Origin: DRKI01 sp011051875
GTDB taxonomy: Bacteria; Desulfobacterota; Desulfobulbia; Desulfobulbales; Desulfobulbaceae
Length of the DNA stretch: 49,093 nt
Assembly: GCA_026990385.1 (NCBI GenBank)
Contig: JALXDL010000088.1
Span: forward strand, 1-49,093
Direction: 5' to 3'
Part shown: positions 26,961 to 35,660 of the stretch, piece by piece
How the letters are laid out: each line of letters begins with the position of its first letter
How positions within the stretch are numbered: position 1 is the stretch's first letter
Program-made: the position numbers and the translations under genes
The notes under the pieces: generated by a model
What the model was told of the DNA's origin: nothing
What the model saw: the letters and a program-made list of their open reading frames with translations, nothing else
Databases searched by the model: none

Positions 26961-27535
26961 GCCGCGTAAACAGGGTCCTGAACCTGCCCAATCTCATAAC
27001 CGCCGCCCGTTTCGTGCTCGCCGGCTGTCTGGCCGCACTGCTCGCCACCGAACAGACCACCCTGATCGCCTCCATCTCCTGGCTGGTCTTTGTCGTGGCA
27101 GCGGCCAGCGACTGGGTGGACGGCTACTTTGCCCGCCGCTACCAGAGTATCACCGTGCTGGGCAAGCTGATGGATCCCCTGGCCGACAAGGTCCTGGTGG
27201 CCACCGCCCTGATCATGCTCATCCCCCTGGGCCTGATCCCGGCCTGGCTCGCCCTGCTCATTCTCTGCCGCGAGCTGATGGTCACAGGGCTGCGCGGGGT
27301 GGCTTCGGCGGCCGGGATCGTGGTCGCGGCAAGCGGCCTGGGCAAGATCAAGTCCATTGTCCAGTACATCGCCCTTGGAACCCTGATCTTTCCCGCTCGG
27401 CTCGTCCCCTTCATTCCGCACCTGCACACCATCGGCCTTGCCTTCCTTTACCTGGCCCTTGTGCTCACCATCTGGTCCGGGCTTGATTATTTCTACAAGC
27501 TGCGCCGGGTCTTCCTCGATGCCGATGCCGACTGA
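26957..27535 (+). CDS. pgsA: CDP-diacylglycerol-glycerol-3-phosphate 3-phosphatidyltransferase
   Basis: 192 residues with about five membrane helices. CDP-alcohol phosphotransferase motif seen as SDWVDGYFARRYQ ... GKLMDPLADK, carrying the metal-binding aspartates. First step of phosphatidylglycerol synthesis from CDP-diacylglycerol. Starts with TTG overlapping the previous stop (TTGA), so it is translationally coupled; NLPNLITAAR is the usual family N-terminus. Confidence 0.93.
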   Translation: MSRVNRVLNLPNLITAARFVLAGCLAALLATEQTTLIASISWLVFVVAAASDWVDGYFARRYQSITVLGKLMDPLADKVLVATALIMLIPLGLIPAWLALLILCRELMVTGLRGVASAAGIVVAASGLGKIKSIVQYIALGTLIFPARLVPFIPHLHTIGLAFLYLALVLTIWSGLDYFYKLRRVFLDADAD

Positions 27536-27624
27536 CCAGGGTGCCGGCACGGCATGAACGCGGCGAGAAGACCGCGAAGGCTCGGCACGGGGCATCGTTC
27601 AGCGGCGGGGACCTTGTCCTCGGC

Positions 27625-28338
27625 TCAGGCAAGCAGCATCAGGCCCATGATCGTGAGCAGGATATGAATGACCCGGATATAGGTTGTCCGGTCGATCCTG
27701 GCGGTCACCAGTGAGCCCAGCGCGGTTCCGGCAAGTACAAAGGGAAGGGTAAGGCCGAATTCGGCAACCGTTGCCCGGGTGGTGACACCGGTCAGGGCGT
27801 GTACCACGGCGATCAGGCCGGAGTTGATGGCAAAGAGGCCGGTCAGGGTTGCCTTGATCTCGTTTTTCCTCCAGCCGCTGAGGGTGGTGTAGATGATGGC
27901 CGGCGGGCCGCCGGCGCTGAAGGCCGCGCCGATAGCGCCGGTGAGGAAGCCGGCCAGCCAGGCCCAGCCCCTGCCGGGATAGAGTGGCCCAGGGTGAAAA
28001 AAGAGGCTGTAGAGACTGTAGCTCACCAGCAGCAGGCCGATACCGCAGCGGATGAACGTGGAATCCATGGTCTTGAGCATGGTGGCGCCCACCAGGATAC
28101 CAGGAAGCGCGCCCAGTAGCAGCGGCCTGATTCTGGCCGGGTCCAGGTCCCTGCGCAACTGGATCGCCAGGTAGGTGGTGATGGCCAGGCCGTTCAGGAT
28201 ACAGAGGGGTACGGCCCTCTTCACGTCCATGAACAGGCTGAGCAGCGGAATAGCCACCAGGGCGGAACCGAAACCGGTCAGACCCTGGACGAATCCGGCG
28301 GCAAGGAACACCATACCAGCCAGCAGACAGGTTGTCAT
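27625..28338 (-). CDS. TauE/SafE-family membrane permease
   Basis: 237 residues from the ATG at 28338. About eight hydrophobic helices. The duplicated glycine-rich family signature is seen in GFVQGLTGFGSALVAIPLL and in GFLTGAIGAAFSAGGPP. Members move sulfoacetate, sulfite or other organic anions; the substrate is not predictable. The frame is open upstream to 28527, but that part is hydrophilic and antisense to the neighbouring gene. Neither candidate start has a good ribosome-binding site. Confidence 0.85.
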   Translation of the reverse strand: MTTCLLAGMVFLAAGFVQGLTGFGSALVAIPLLSLFMDVKRAVPLCILNGLAITTYLAIQLRRDLDPARIRPLLLGALPGILVGATMLKTMDSTFIRCGIGLLLVSYSLYSLFFHPGPLYPGRGWAWLAGFLTGAIGAAFSAGGPPAIIYTTLSGWRKNEIKATLTGLFAINSGLIAVVHALTGVTTRATVAEFGLTLPFVLAGTALGSLVTARIDRTTYIRVIHILLTIMGLMLLA

Positions 28339-28381
28339 GGCAGAGAAGCAGGGAAAGGGATCGGTTGAGGGACTGAACAGG

Positions 28382-29605
28382 TTGGCTACTCTACTTCCGA
28401 CCGCCACGGGTGTCAAATGCGCCGTTGTCCGGCAGACAAAAGGGTCTGTCAGGAGTATCCTGGTACTTCTCTGCCTGATGCGGATCTTTTCCGGCCCTAT
28501 TTCCCTGGCAGCAACCTTTACGGTCAACTCGGGGCACGACGTCCAGGACCTGGAACCGGGTAACGGACTCTGCGTGGCCTATATCGTTTTCAGCTTTCCC
28601 GCCGTTCTTCCTTTCTGCACCCTGCGCGCTGCCATTGAAGAGGCCAACAGTCTGCCGGGTGAGGACGTCATTTACCTTGAAGGAGGCACATATACCCTGT
28701 CCCTGGCAGGCACGGCCGAGGACCGGGCCGCCACCGGTGATCTCGACATTTCGGATTCCCTCCGCATCATCGGTGCCGGTGCTGATCGCACCTTCATCGA
28801 TGCTTTCGGCCTGGACCGTGTCTTTGATGTCGTCGGTTCAGCGACAAAAGTACACATCTCCGGTGTGACGGTCCGGGGCGGCAGGCTGCGGGCCGACCTG
28901 CCGCACGGGGAAAGGGACGGTGGCGGGGTACGGAATCGTGGTTCCCTGACACTCAGCCGGGTCGTGGTGGCCGGCAATGCGGCCGGCGATTTCGGAGGTG
29001 GTATCTATAACGACAGCAACGGACAGCTTGCCATCCAGGCCTCCACCATTACCGCCAATTCTGCGGCCGGTGGCGGCGGTCTCTTCAACAACGGTTCCGC
29101 AACCCTGACCAATGTCACCGTCAGCGGCAACCGGGCGACTGTCCTGAGCGGCGGCGGACTGGACAATAACGGCCGTCTCAGGCTGGTCCACTGCACTGTT
29201 GCCGCCAACAGCGCATCTGCCGGCGGCGGGGTCGCTGGCTCCGGTCGCCTGGCCATGGTCAACACGCTGCTTGCCGGCAATGGTGGCGACAACTGCTTTC
29301 TTGCGGCAGGCATCGAATCAGGAGGCGGTAATCTGGACAGTGGTTCCACATGCACCTTGACCGGCGGGGGTGACCTGGAAGAGGCGGATCCACGCCTGGG
29401 GCCCTTGGCCAACAATGGCGGTCCGACATGGACCCATGCTCTCGAGGCGGGCAGTGCGGCCATTGACCATGGCCGCACCCTGGCCTATATCACCTCTGAT
29501 CAGCGAGGTACCGCACGGCCGACCAGGCAGGGGTATGATATCGGCGCCTATGAAGCCGCCGAACTCTCCCTGCCACCCTGTTTTGCACCGCTGCTGCTCC
29601 ATTGA
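28382..29605 (+). CDS. Secreted right-handed beta-helix protein (CSLREA-like, choice-of-anchor Q type)
   Basis: About 407 residues from the TTG at 28382. A signal-like stretch (SVRSILVLLCL ... SLA) is followed by TFTVNSGHD and CTLRAAIEEAN, the CSLREA-type start seen in large surface proteins. Parallel beta-helix repeats rich in G-G-G-I/L-x-N-x-G follow (GGGIYNDSNGQLAI, GGGLFNNGSATLTN, GGGLDNNGRLRLVH). The end, DPRLGPLANNGGPTWTHAL ... GYDIGAYE, is the closing motif of this class. Probably surface-exposed, with an adhesin- or polysaccharide-binding-like fold. Start uncertain: an ATG at 28337 would overlap the divergent permease start, and an ATG at 28477 would cut the signal peptide. Confidence 0.82.
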   Translation: MATLLPTATGVKCAVVRQTKGSVRSILVLLCLMRIFSGPISLAATFTVNSGHDVQDLEPGNGLCVAYIVFSFPAVLPFCTLRAAIEEANSLPGEDVIYLEGGTYTLSLAGTAEDRAATGDLDISDSLRIIGAGADRTFIDAFGLDRVFDVVGSATKVHISGVTVRGGRLRADLPHGERDGGGVRNRGSLTLSRVVVAGNAAGDFGGGIYNDSNGQLAIQASTITANSAAGGGGLFNNGSATLTNVTVSGNRATVLSGGGLDNNGRLRLVHCTVAANSASAGGGVAGSGRLAMVNTLLAGNGGDNCFLAAGIESGGGNLDSGSTCTLTGGGDLEEADPRLGPLANNGGPTWTHALEAGSAAIDHGRTLAYITSDQRGTARPTRQGYDIGAYEAAELSLPPCFAPLLLH

Positions 29606-29965
29606 GCCGGCACCGCTGCGGCTCCGGCGGCAAACGGAAGACAGGCAGTCTCTCCCGCCAACCGGCGGCTTTCTCCTTGACATGAAAAATGATCGTGCTG
29701 TATTATTAACTTCTTACGTCTGAATTGCTGCCGTGAAAAACCGGAAAACAGCAGGGCATCGGCGCGCTTGCGAAGGATCTGTATGCCCAATACCCGGGTC
29801 GATTCCATCATTGTCCCGACGACAGGGCTTCCAGCGGAATACCTCACTGGATTGCGGGTTTCCCCTCCTGGCCAAGACGTGCCGGCCGCAAAGCGGGTAC
29901 AACCCACGGTGAAAACAGGCGTTCTCTGGGCGTGAGTGCGCAGGACGACGGCAGGGGAATCATAT
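29606..29965. other. Non-coding 360 nt between beta-helix gene and tRNA-Leu
   Basis: Holds a good promoter near its left side (29677-29706), then about 230 nt with no gene that I can identify. It could be the leader of the tRNA transcript or encode a small RNA. Confidence 0.5.
29677..29706 (+). promoter_or_regulatory. Sigma-70 promoter (TTGACA-18-TATTAT)
   Basis: TTGACA at 29677-29682 and TATTAT at 29701-29706 with an 18-nt spacer. It points towards tRNA-Leu, 260 nt downstream. Confidence 0.6.
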
Positions 29966-30052
29966 GCCGGAGTGGTGAAACTGGTAGACGCACTGGACTC
30001 AAAATCCAGCGAGCTTATGCTCATGTCGGTTCGACTCCGACCTCCGGCACCA
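29966..30052 (+). tRNA. tRNA-Leu (anticodon CAA)
   Basis: 87 nt. The 7-bp acceptor stem GCCGGAG/CTCCGGC is perfect. The anticodon stem CTGGA/TCCAG encloses the loop CTCAAAA, giving anticodon CAA, which reads UUG. A long variable arm (class II tRNA) and the T-loop GGTTCGACTCC are present. Discriminator A and an encoded CCA end. A terminator follows within 10 nt. Confidence 0.97.
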
Positions 30053-30057
30053 GCAAC

Positions 30058-30098
30058 AAAAGGCTTTATCCCGCATTGGCAGGATAAAGCCTTTTTTG
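30058..30098 (+). terminator. Terminator after tRNA-Leu, likely bidirectional
   Basis: Stem AAAGGCTTTATCC / GGATAAAGCCTTT (13 bp) with a 10-nt loop and a T-run on the plus strand. The A-run on the other side gives TTTT for minus-strand transcripts, so it can also end the NrfD operon, which stops at 30110. Confidence 0.92.
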
Positions 30099-30109
30099 TC
30101 TCTGCTGCC

Positions 30110-31342
30110 TCAGGAGGCCCTGACCGGTTTTTCTTTCCCGGAGAAGCGCAGCTCCCCCGTGGTGACCGGAATGGCCAGTTTCAGGAGAAAGGTATAGATC
30201 AGGGCGCCTGTGGCCCATACGCCCACCGTGACAAGTTTCTCGATCACGGTGGGGCTGTACTGGTAGATTTCGCCCAGGGTTCCGGGAATAAACCCGGGAA
30301 TGACCAGCCCCATCCCCTTTTCGATGTAGATACCGGTAATGATCAGGACGCAGCCGATATTGAGGGTGAAGAGGTTCTCCCGGGTCTGGGGCCGGAGAAA
30401 GATGAAAAAGGCGGTGATGTTGAAGGCCATGGCCGACCACATCCACGGCACCAGGTTGTCCTTGCCATGCAGGCCGAAATAGAGGTACTCCATGGGGGCA
30501 AGGTGCACGCTGCCTGAATAGAATTCCTTGAAAAACTCGGCGGCCAGGAGAAAGAGGTTTATGCCCATGGCATAAGCCATCAGCTCTGCAATTTTGAAGA
30601 TCGCCCTGTTCTCAATCTCGATCCTGGAAATCTTCCTGATGATCTGGAAGACGATCAGCATCAGTGCCGGGCCGGAGCAGAAAGCCGAGGCCAGGAAACG
30701 GGGTGCCAGGATGGATGCGTTCCAGAAGGGCCGGGCCGATAGGCCGTTGTAAAGAAAGGCGGTGACCGTATGAATACTTACCGCCCAGGGAATGGACAGG
30801 ATGATCAGCGGCTTGATGATATTGATATTGTACTCTTTGCTGTTGGCCATCTTGTAGAGGGCGTAGAAGGAGATGGTCAGGTTGATGAACAGGTAGCCGT
30901 TGAGGACGATGATGTCCCAGGCCAGCAGGGAAGAGGGAAAGTTCATGCGGCCGACAAAGGGGAGCACGTGCCACAACCGGTCGATTCTCCCCATGTCGAT
31001 GACCACGAACATGATGCACATGGTGATGGCGGCGATAGCCATCAGCTCGCCGAAAAGGACGATCTCCTTGATCGGTTTGAAATCGTAGATATAGGCCGGC
31101 ACCACCAGCAGGACCGCTGCCGCCGCCACGCCGACAAGAAAGGTGAAGTTGGAGATATAGAATCCCCAGGAGACCTGGTCGCGGATGGCCGTGACGATCA
31201 TCCCCTCGCTCAATTGCCGCAGGTAGGCTGCAGCGCCCGCACATATCAGCAGGGCCAGCAGGGTCACCCAGGCAAAATAGTACCAGTTGCCCCGACCGAT
31301 CGCCTTCAGCAGGATCAGAATGTTTGTTGCCAGAATTTTCAT
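30110..31342 (-). CDS. NrfD/PsrC-family membrane quinol-interacting subunit
   Basis: 410 residues with about ten membrane helices. NrfD-type features: an early SWGFYISNFTFLVGVAAAA helix, DMGRIDRLWHVL and later FFKEFYSGS. These subunits bind menaquinone and exchange electrons with a periplasmic ferredoxin subunit. Start at 31342 (MKILATN) is chosen because AGGAG lies about 7 nt upstream; the frame continues to 31369, overlapping the previous stop (ATGA). Last gene of a three-gene operon with the ferredoxin and tetraheme cytochrome. Similar to DsrP/HmeB and to the Cbc4-type CbcU of Geobacter in layout. Confidence 0.88.
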   Translation of the reverse strand: MKILATNILILLKAIGRGNWYYFAWVTLLALLICAGAAAYLRQLSEGMIVTAIRDQVSWGFYISNFTFLVGVAAAAVLLVVPAYIYDFKPIKEIVLFGELMAIAAITMCIMFVVIDMGRIDRLWHVLPFVGRMNFPSSLLAWDIIVLNGYLFINLTISFYALYKMANSKEYNINIIKPLIILSIPWAVSIHTVTAFLYNGLSARPFWNASILAPRFLASAFCSGPALMLIVFQIIRKISRIEIENRAIFKIAELMAYAMGINLFLLAAEFFKEFYSGSVHLAPMEYLYFGLHGKDNLVPWMWSAMAFNITAFFIFLRPQTRENLFTLNIGCVLIITGIYIEKGMGLVIPGFIPGTLGEIYQYSPTVIEKLVTVGVWATGALIYTFLLKLAIPVTTGELRFSGKEKPVRAS

Positions 31343-31365
31343 TGCCATGCTCCTCTGGGGTCGTG

Positions 31366-32277
31366 TCATGTGGCGAAAAAATAATAGAATTTCGGCGAGG
31401 TGTTCAGGTCTTCCTTGAGGCGAAAGACCCGTTTGTTCTCGATGCAGTAGCGGATTTCACTGTCTGGGTCCAGCAGGTTGCCGAACTTTCTGGCCCCCAC
31501 CGGGCAGATCTCGACACAGGCAGGGTAGCGGCCGGGATTGCTCCTGGTCCGCTGCACGCAGAAGGTGCACTTTTCCACCACCCCCTGGTACCGGGGGCGG
31601 TTGCCCAGGTAATGGGTTTCGGGGTTGATCTCCTCTTCCCTGATCCGGGGAGTCTTCAGGTTGAAATGGCGGGCACCGTATGGGCAGGCGGCCATGCAGA
31701 AACGGCAGCCGATGCACCAGTTGTAGTCAATGACGACAATACCGTCGGGTTCCTTCCAGGTCGCCCTGCTGGGACATACCTTGACACAGGGCGGATTCTC
31801 GCATTGCTGACACTGGACCGGCATGTAGAAGTACTCTTCTTCCGGGACCTTCTCCGGATAGTAGTACTTGTCTGCCTCTTCCAGGTTGCTGACGAATTTT
31901 TCCCCTTTTTCGAAGCGCAGCACGGTGATCCACTGGATCTGCGGATCACGGGACTGGTTGTTTTCCCGGACACAGGCGTACACACAGCGGCGGCAGCCTA
32001 TGCAGCGTGACAGGTCGAGGCCGTAGCCGAAGAGGACCCCCGGCATGGCGTCGGTCGTCTTGATGGAGAACTCCCTGTTGTAGCGTTTTTTATATTCCTG
32101 TTCCAGGCGTTCGATGACCCTGGCCTTTTCATCGGCATCCATCTCCTGGAAATGCTGTTGAAAGAAGGCCTCCCAGACAGAGGCGTCGGTGTTACCGACA
32201 GGGATTGCCAGCGTGGCCGCGCCGGCGGCGGTGCCTTTGAGAAAGGATCGACGGCTGATGTGCTTATCTTTTTTCAT
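31366..32277 (-). CDS. Periplasmic Tat-exported ferredoxin subunit (four 4Fe-4S clusters)
   Basis: 303 residues. Twin-arginine signal SRRSFLKGTAAGAATLAIP. Four cysteine groups follow the DsrO/HybA/NrfC pattern: CIGCRRCVYAC, CQQCENPPCVKVCP, CIGCRFCMAACPYG and CTFCVQR ... ACVEICPVGA. It relays electrons between the NrfD-type membrane subunit and the tetraheme cytochrome. AAGGAG lies 5 nt before the ATG, inside the end of the cytochrome gene (14-nt overlap). No catalytic molybdopterin subunit is nearby. Confidence 0.92.
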   Translation of the reverse strand: MKKDKHISRRSFLKGTAAGAATLAIPVGNTDASVWEAFFQQHFQEMDADEKARVIERLEQEYKKRYNREFSIKTTDAMPGVLFGYGLDLSRCIGCRRCVYACVRENNQSRDPQIQWITVLRFEKGEKFVSNLEEADKYYYPEKVPEEEYFYMPVQCQQCENPPCVKVCPSRATWKEPDGIVVIDYNWCIGCRFCMAACPYGARHFNLKTPRIREEEINPETHYLGNRPRYQGVVEKCTFCVQRTRSNPGRYPACVEICPVGARKFGNLLDPDSEIRYCIENKRVFRLKEDLNTSPKFYYFFAT

Positions 32278-32857
32278 CGGACTCCTTGAGTAGCGCTTCC
32301 AGCGGGTTGCTCGGGATCTGTTCGTTTGTCAGGTGGCTGTTGCGGATCTCCTCCGGCCTTTTGGGAGGTGGCAGGGGCTTCAGGGGTTTGAAGCGGGGAG
32401 AGTGGGGGTTGTGGCAATGCACGCAGAGGCGGTAGATTTTTTTCCCGTTCCACTCCCCGGTCCGTTTCCCGTGCACGCCGGCTTTCCAGTCCCTGAAGAT
32501 GGTGCCGTGGCATTGGCCACAGAGGTAGTAGGATTCCTCAAAGGTGATGAGCTTGCCGCTGGCGAGGCGCAGCTTGTCCCGGTCGTTGGGGTTGTGACAG
32601 TCCAGGCACCAGCGCTGGTCACTGGCATGGTCGAACATCTTCACGATCTCGATATGTTCCTCGAGCTGGCGCCGCTCAGGGTTTGTCTCCATGTCCGCAT
32701 GGCAGTCCGAGCAGGGGAAGATACCTTCGGAAAAGGGCGGCGGCGGGACAGAGAATTCGGGGATGCCGTGCTTGTCAGCTGCGGCCGCAGGCCCGGCCCG
32801 GAGCAGAAAGATCATGAACAGGGCTGTAGTCAGGATACTCAATCGCCATACTCCCAT
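32264..32857 (-). CDS. Periplasmic tetraheme c-type cytochrome
   Basis: 197 residues. Signal peptide cut near AAAA-DKHG. Four CxxCH heme sites: CSDCH, CLDCH, CGQCH and CVHCH, with additional His residues available as distal ligands. GAGGAGGA lies 7 nt before the ATG. First gene of the minus-strand operon. Together with the FeS and NrfD-type subunits it makes a quinol:cytochrome module, in gene content like Cbc4 (CbcSTU) of Geobacter or a minimal Hmc/Tmc-type complex. Direction of electron flow cannot be read from sequence. Confidence 0.92.
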   Translation of the reverse strand: MGVWRLSILTTALFMIFLLRAGPAAAADKHGIPEFSVPPPPFSEGIFPCSDCHADMETNPERRQLEEHIEIVKMFDHASDQRWCLDCHNPNDRDKLRLASGKLITFEESYYLCGQCHGTIFRDWKAGVHGKRTGEWNGKKIYRLCVHCHNPHSPRFKPLKPLPPPKRPEEIRNSHLTNEQIPSNPLEALLKESDEKR

Positions 32858-33057
32858 GGGATGGTCCTCCTCTCTCTGTGGGTGATCCGAGGCTTCCTGT
32901 CAGCCCCGGTACGATGATCCTTTCCCGGGATTTGCCGGCAGAAAGTTCATTTATGCTTCCGTTTCGATCTGCTACAATGAAGGACCAGCAACAGGGAGAT
33001 CCGTGCCGGATATTTCGGCCGGAATCCATCCATCTCGCCCTTGATTCCAGGTCCAAG

Positions 33058-34098
33058 ATGAGCAGGGAGTTTGTGAAGAGAATACTGGTTGTCGGCGCAA
33101 CAGGTTTTGTCGGACCCGCCCTTGTCGAGGAGTTCTCACGGGCCGGCTTTTACGTCATCTGCGGGGTCAGGAATCTCCGCAGCGCCGCCCGTCAGCTCGA
33201 CTTTCCCAATGTCGAGGTGATCAGGGTTGACATGAACGAGGATCTCAACCCCAACACATGGCTGGATCGCCTCCGCCGGCACCGGGTTGACGGGGTGGTC
33301 AACAATGTCGGCATAGCCAACGCCTTTGGCGGCCAGTCTATCGAAAATGTCAATGTCAACGCGCCGCTGGCCCTCTTTGAGGCCGTCTACTTCTACAGCC
33401 GGGAAAACCGTGTCGCAGGCCGGCAGCCACAGGATGTCGCTGTCATCCAGATCTCGACAACCGGGGTCAACTGGGATGACTGCGATGCCTACAGGTATCC
33501 GAAGTCAAAAAAACTCATCGACGAATCACTCATCGAGACAACCGGCCTCAACTTTATCATCGTCCGCCCCAATGTCATATACGAGCCAGGCCGCGGCCAC
33601 CTGCTGCTGGAACAGATTGCCCGGCTGCCGGTCATTGCCTATATCGGCAACAGTCCCATTCAGCCCATCCACTGCCGGGAACTGGCAATCGGTATTGTCC
33701 GCCTGATGGAAAATCCCTGCAAGGCCGATTGTTCCATACTCCAGGCCACCGGTCCGGTGGTCATGACCTGGAAAGAGATCTTTTTCAGTGTCTGCAGCGC
33801 CCTTGGGTGCAGGCACGGCATTTTTATCCGCACGCCCCTGTTGGTGGCGCAGGTTTTCACCAACCTCATCCAGCGGCTGCCGGAGCGCATGCTGTATCGT
33901 CTCGGCATCCTGTCAAAACTGGATAACGATACCATTGAGATGATGACCAAGGGCAGCACCGGTGACAACCGTGAATGGTTGAAAAAGACCGGGTTGCAGC
34001 CCATGTCGGTGTTCGAGACGTACCGCCGCCTTGCAATCTCGCCCGAAGCCTATGCTGAATACGTCCAGTCGATCCGTGACACGGTCGTGAGATATTGA
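33058..34098 (+). CDS. NAD(P)-dependent epimerase/dehydratase-like (extended SDR) protein
   Basis: 346 residues. N-terminal Rossmann fingerprint VVGATGFVGPALVEEF. A Tyr-x-x-x-Lys-like YRYPKSKK at about residue 150, preceded by QISTTGVNW, matches the catalytic region of extended or atypical SDRs. IVRPNVIYEPGRG is the usual NAD-epimerase follow-up. The C-terminal 80 residues are helical and less typical. The ATG at 33058 (MSREFVKRILVVGATG) fits the Rossmann start; the frame is open back to 32878 but that part looks like leader. Divergent from the cytochrome operon with about 200 nt between. Confidence 0.8.
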   Translation: MSREFVKRILVVGATGFVGPALVEEFSRAGFYVICGVRNLRSAARQLDFPNVEVIRVDMNEDLNPNTWLDRLRRHRVDGVVNNVGIANAFGGQSIENVNVNAPLALFEAVYFYSRENRVAGRQPQDVAVIQISTTGVNWDDCDAYRYPKSKKLIDESLIETTGLNFIIVRPNVIYEPGRGHLLLEQIARLPVIAYIGNSPIQPIHCRELAIGIVRLMENPCKADCSILQATGPVVMTWKEIFFSVCSALGCRHGIFIRTPLLVAQVFTNLIQRLPERMLYRLGILSKLDNDTIEMMTKGSTGDNREWLKKTGLQPMSVFETYRRLAISPEAYAEYVQSIRDTVVRY

Positions 34099-34479
34099 AC
34101 AAGGGTCTGCCTTCATGATGTTCCGCCGGGCCGGGATGCTCTTGCCGGTCAGTGCCGGGTTGCCTGAGATTCCATGTCCGCCGGGGCTGGAGGTGCTGGT
34201 CTGCCGGCCGAGGATTATCAGCCCGAGGCTGACGATGAACAGGCCGATAAAGATGAAAACCGTGATATGATTTTTCCTGAGATCAGATGACCGCACCCAT
34301 CCGTAACCGGGATCGATGCTCAGAAAAAAGAGAAAGGAAAGCAGGCTTATGGCGAGCAGGATGTAACCGGCCAGGCAAAGTGAGCGGCCCAGGCCGTACC
34401 GGAGGTAGAAGAGCAGGGAAAGCGATACAGTAGCAAGGAGAACGATCAGGAACAGGAATGTCGGCATAAACCTTTTCAT
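33913..34479 (-). CDS. Small hypothetical membrane protein
   Basis: Unrecognised. 188 residues; the first 95 hold three clear hydrophobic helices (MPTFLFLIVLLATVSLSLLF, LAGYILLAISLLSFLFFLSI, HITVFIFIGLFIVSLGLIIL). The C-terminal half is hydrophilic, and its last 62 codons run antisense through the 3' end of the epimerase-like gene. Such a long convergent overlap is unusual: the true gene may end earlier through a frameshift, or the tail may be non-functional. Only weak ribosome-binding support. Confidence 0.5.
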   Translation of the reverse strand: MKRFMPTFLFLIVLLATVSLSLLFYLRYGLGRSLCLAGYILLAISLLSFLFFLSIDPGYGWVRSSDLRKNHITVFIFIGLFIVSLGLIILGRQTSTSSPGGHGISGNPALTGKSIPARRNIMKADPCSISHDRVTDRLDVFSIGFGRDCKAAVRLEHRHGLQPGLFQPFTVVTGAALGHHLNGIVIQF

Positions 34480-34625
34480 CGGTCTCGTTGAGGCTGTCCG
34501 CAGGTGGCCGGAGATAACGCCAGGCCGCCGAATGTATCATGCGCCATATTCCGGAGTTCCTGGATCATGGAGTCACAATGTAGTACCTTGGCCAGTGGAT
34601 CTCAAGAAAAAAAACAGGGTGCTGT

Positions 34626-35660
34626 TCATTGTTCACGGTCCTGGGGAGAAACCGGCAGGACCAGAGTAAAGGTCGCGCCCCGGCCTGGCTGACTGCTGAA
34701 CTCAACCTGGCCGTCCAGATCCTTCATGGCGCGCTCGACCATGGCCAGGCCAAGGCCGGGCCCCCTGCTCTTGGTGGTATAGAACGGCCTGAAGATCCTG
34801 GTCTGCTCGGCAGGGGCAAGGCCGGGACCGTTGTCCTGCACCGAGACGGTAACGGCGCGGTTTTCCCGGGCCGTGCGTACGGTGATGCTGTTTCCCGTGT
34901 CCGATGCCTCCAGGGCATTCTCAAGCAGATGGAACAGGCTGGCCCTGATCCGGGTGGTATCGGACAGGATCTCCGGCAGGTCGTCGTGCCGGTGCAGGTG
35001 AATGGAGATCTTTTTTCCCTGCGCCTGTTCTCTGAAATCATCAACCACGGAGCAGACCAGCTCGTTCAGGTCACAGGTTTCCCGCTCCACGGGCCTGGGA
35101 TGGGCAAAGTTCAGGAACATGGTGGTGAGGTCGTTGAGTTTCCTCACCTCCTCCTCGATAATGGTCAGGAATTCGGTGATCAGTTCATCGTGGAAATTTT
35201 TTTTCAGGAACGAAGCGGCCATGCCGATGGAGTGGAGAGGGTTTCTCGTCTCGTGGGCCACTCCGGCCGCCATGTCCTTCAGGGCCGAGACCCGTTCTTC
35301 CTTGGCGTTTTCTTCGTCGCTCCGGACCTGCGCGGCGATATTGTACCTGATGTCCTTGGCCATCTGGTTGAAGATCTCAATGAGCTCTCCGATGTCATCG
35401 CCGCACGACTCCCGGTAGACGACGCATTTCCGGCAGTCGCCGATTTTCTGCGCGAACCGGCCCTGCACCGTGCCGTGACAGCAGGTCCCGGCAACCGACC
35501 AGCAGCGCAGCCTGCCATAGGCCGGGCAGTCCTTTCTGTTACATTGCAGACGCTCCCAGCACCTGACGATTTTCGGGTTTTCGGCCTCCACGTCAAAGTC
35601 CCCTGACTGCAGGGCCCGCATCTTCTCTTTCAGGGTCAGCAGTTCCTTCGGTGTTTTCAT
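34626..35660 (-). CDS. Soluble histidine kinase with N-terminal two-CW cysteine-rich domain
   Basis: 344 residues, no membrane helix. Residues 30-85 hold a cysteine-rich segment (CWERLQCNRKDCPAY, RCW, GTCCHG, DCRKCVVYRESC) of the two-CW type, probably metal- or redox-sensing. A HAMP-like helix (IGELIEIFNQMAKDI) follows, then HisKA with the phospho-His in GVAHETRNPLHSIG, and HATPase_c motifs DNGPGLAP and GPGLGLAMV. The ATG overlaps the stop of the sigma-54 regulator (ATGA), so it is co-translated with its probable partner. Confidence 0.9.
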   Translation of the reverse strand: MKTPKELLTLKEKMRALQSGDFDVEAENPKIVRCWERLQCNRKDCPAYGRLRCWSVAGTCCHGTVQGRFAQKIGDCRKCVVYRESCGDDIGELIEIFNQMAKDIRYNIAAQVRSDEENAKEERVSALKDMAAGVAHETRNPLHSIGMAASFLKKNFHDELITEFLTIIEEEVRKLNDLTTMFLNFAHPRPVERETCDLNELVCSVVDDFREQAQGKKISIHLHRHDDLPEILSDTTRIRASLFHLLENALEASDTGNSITVRTARENRAVTVSVQDNGPGLAPAEQTRIFRPFYTTKSRGPGLGLAMVERAMKDLDGQVEFSSQPGRGATFTLVLPVSPQDREQ

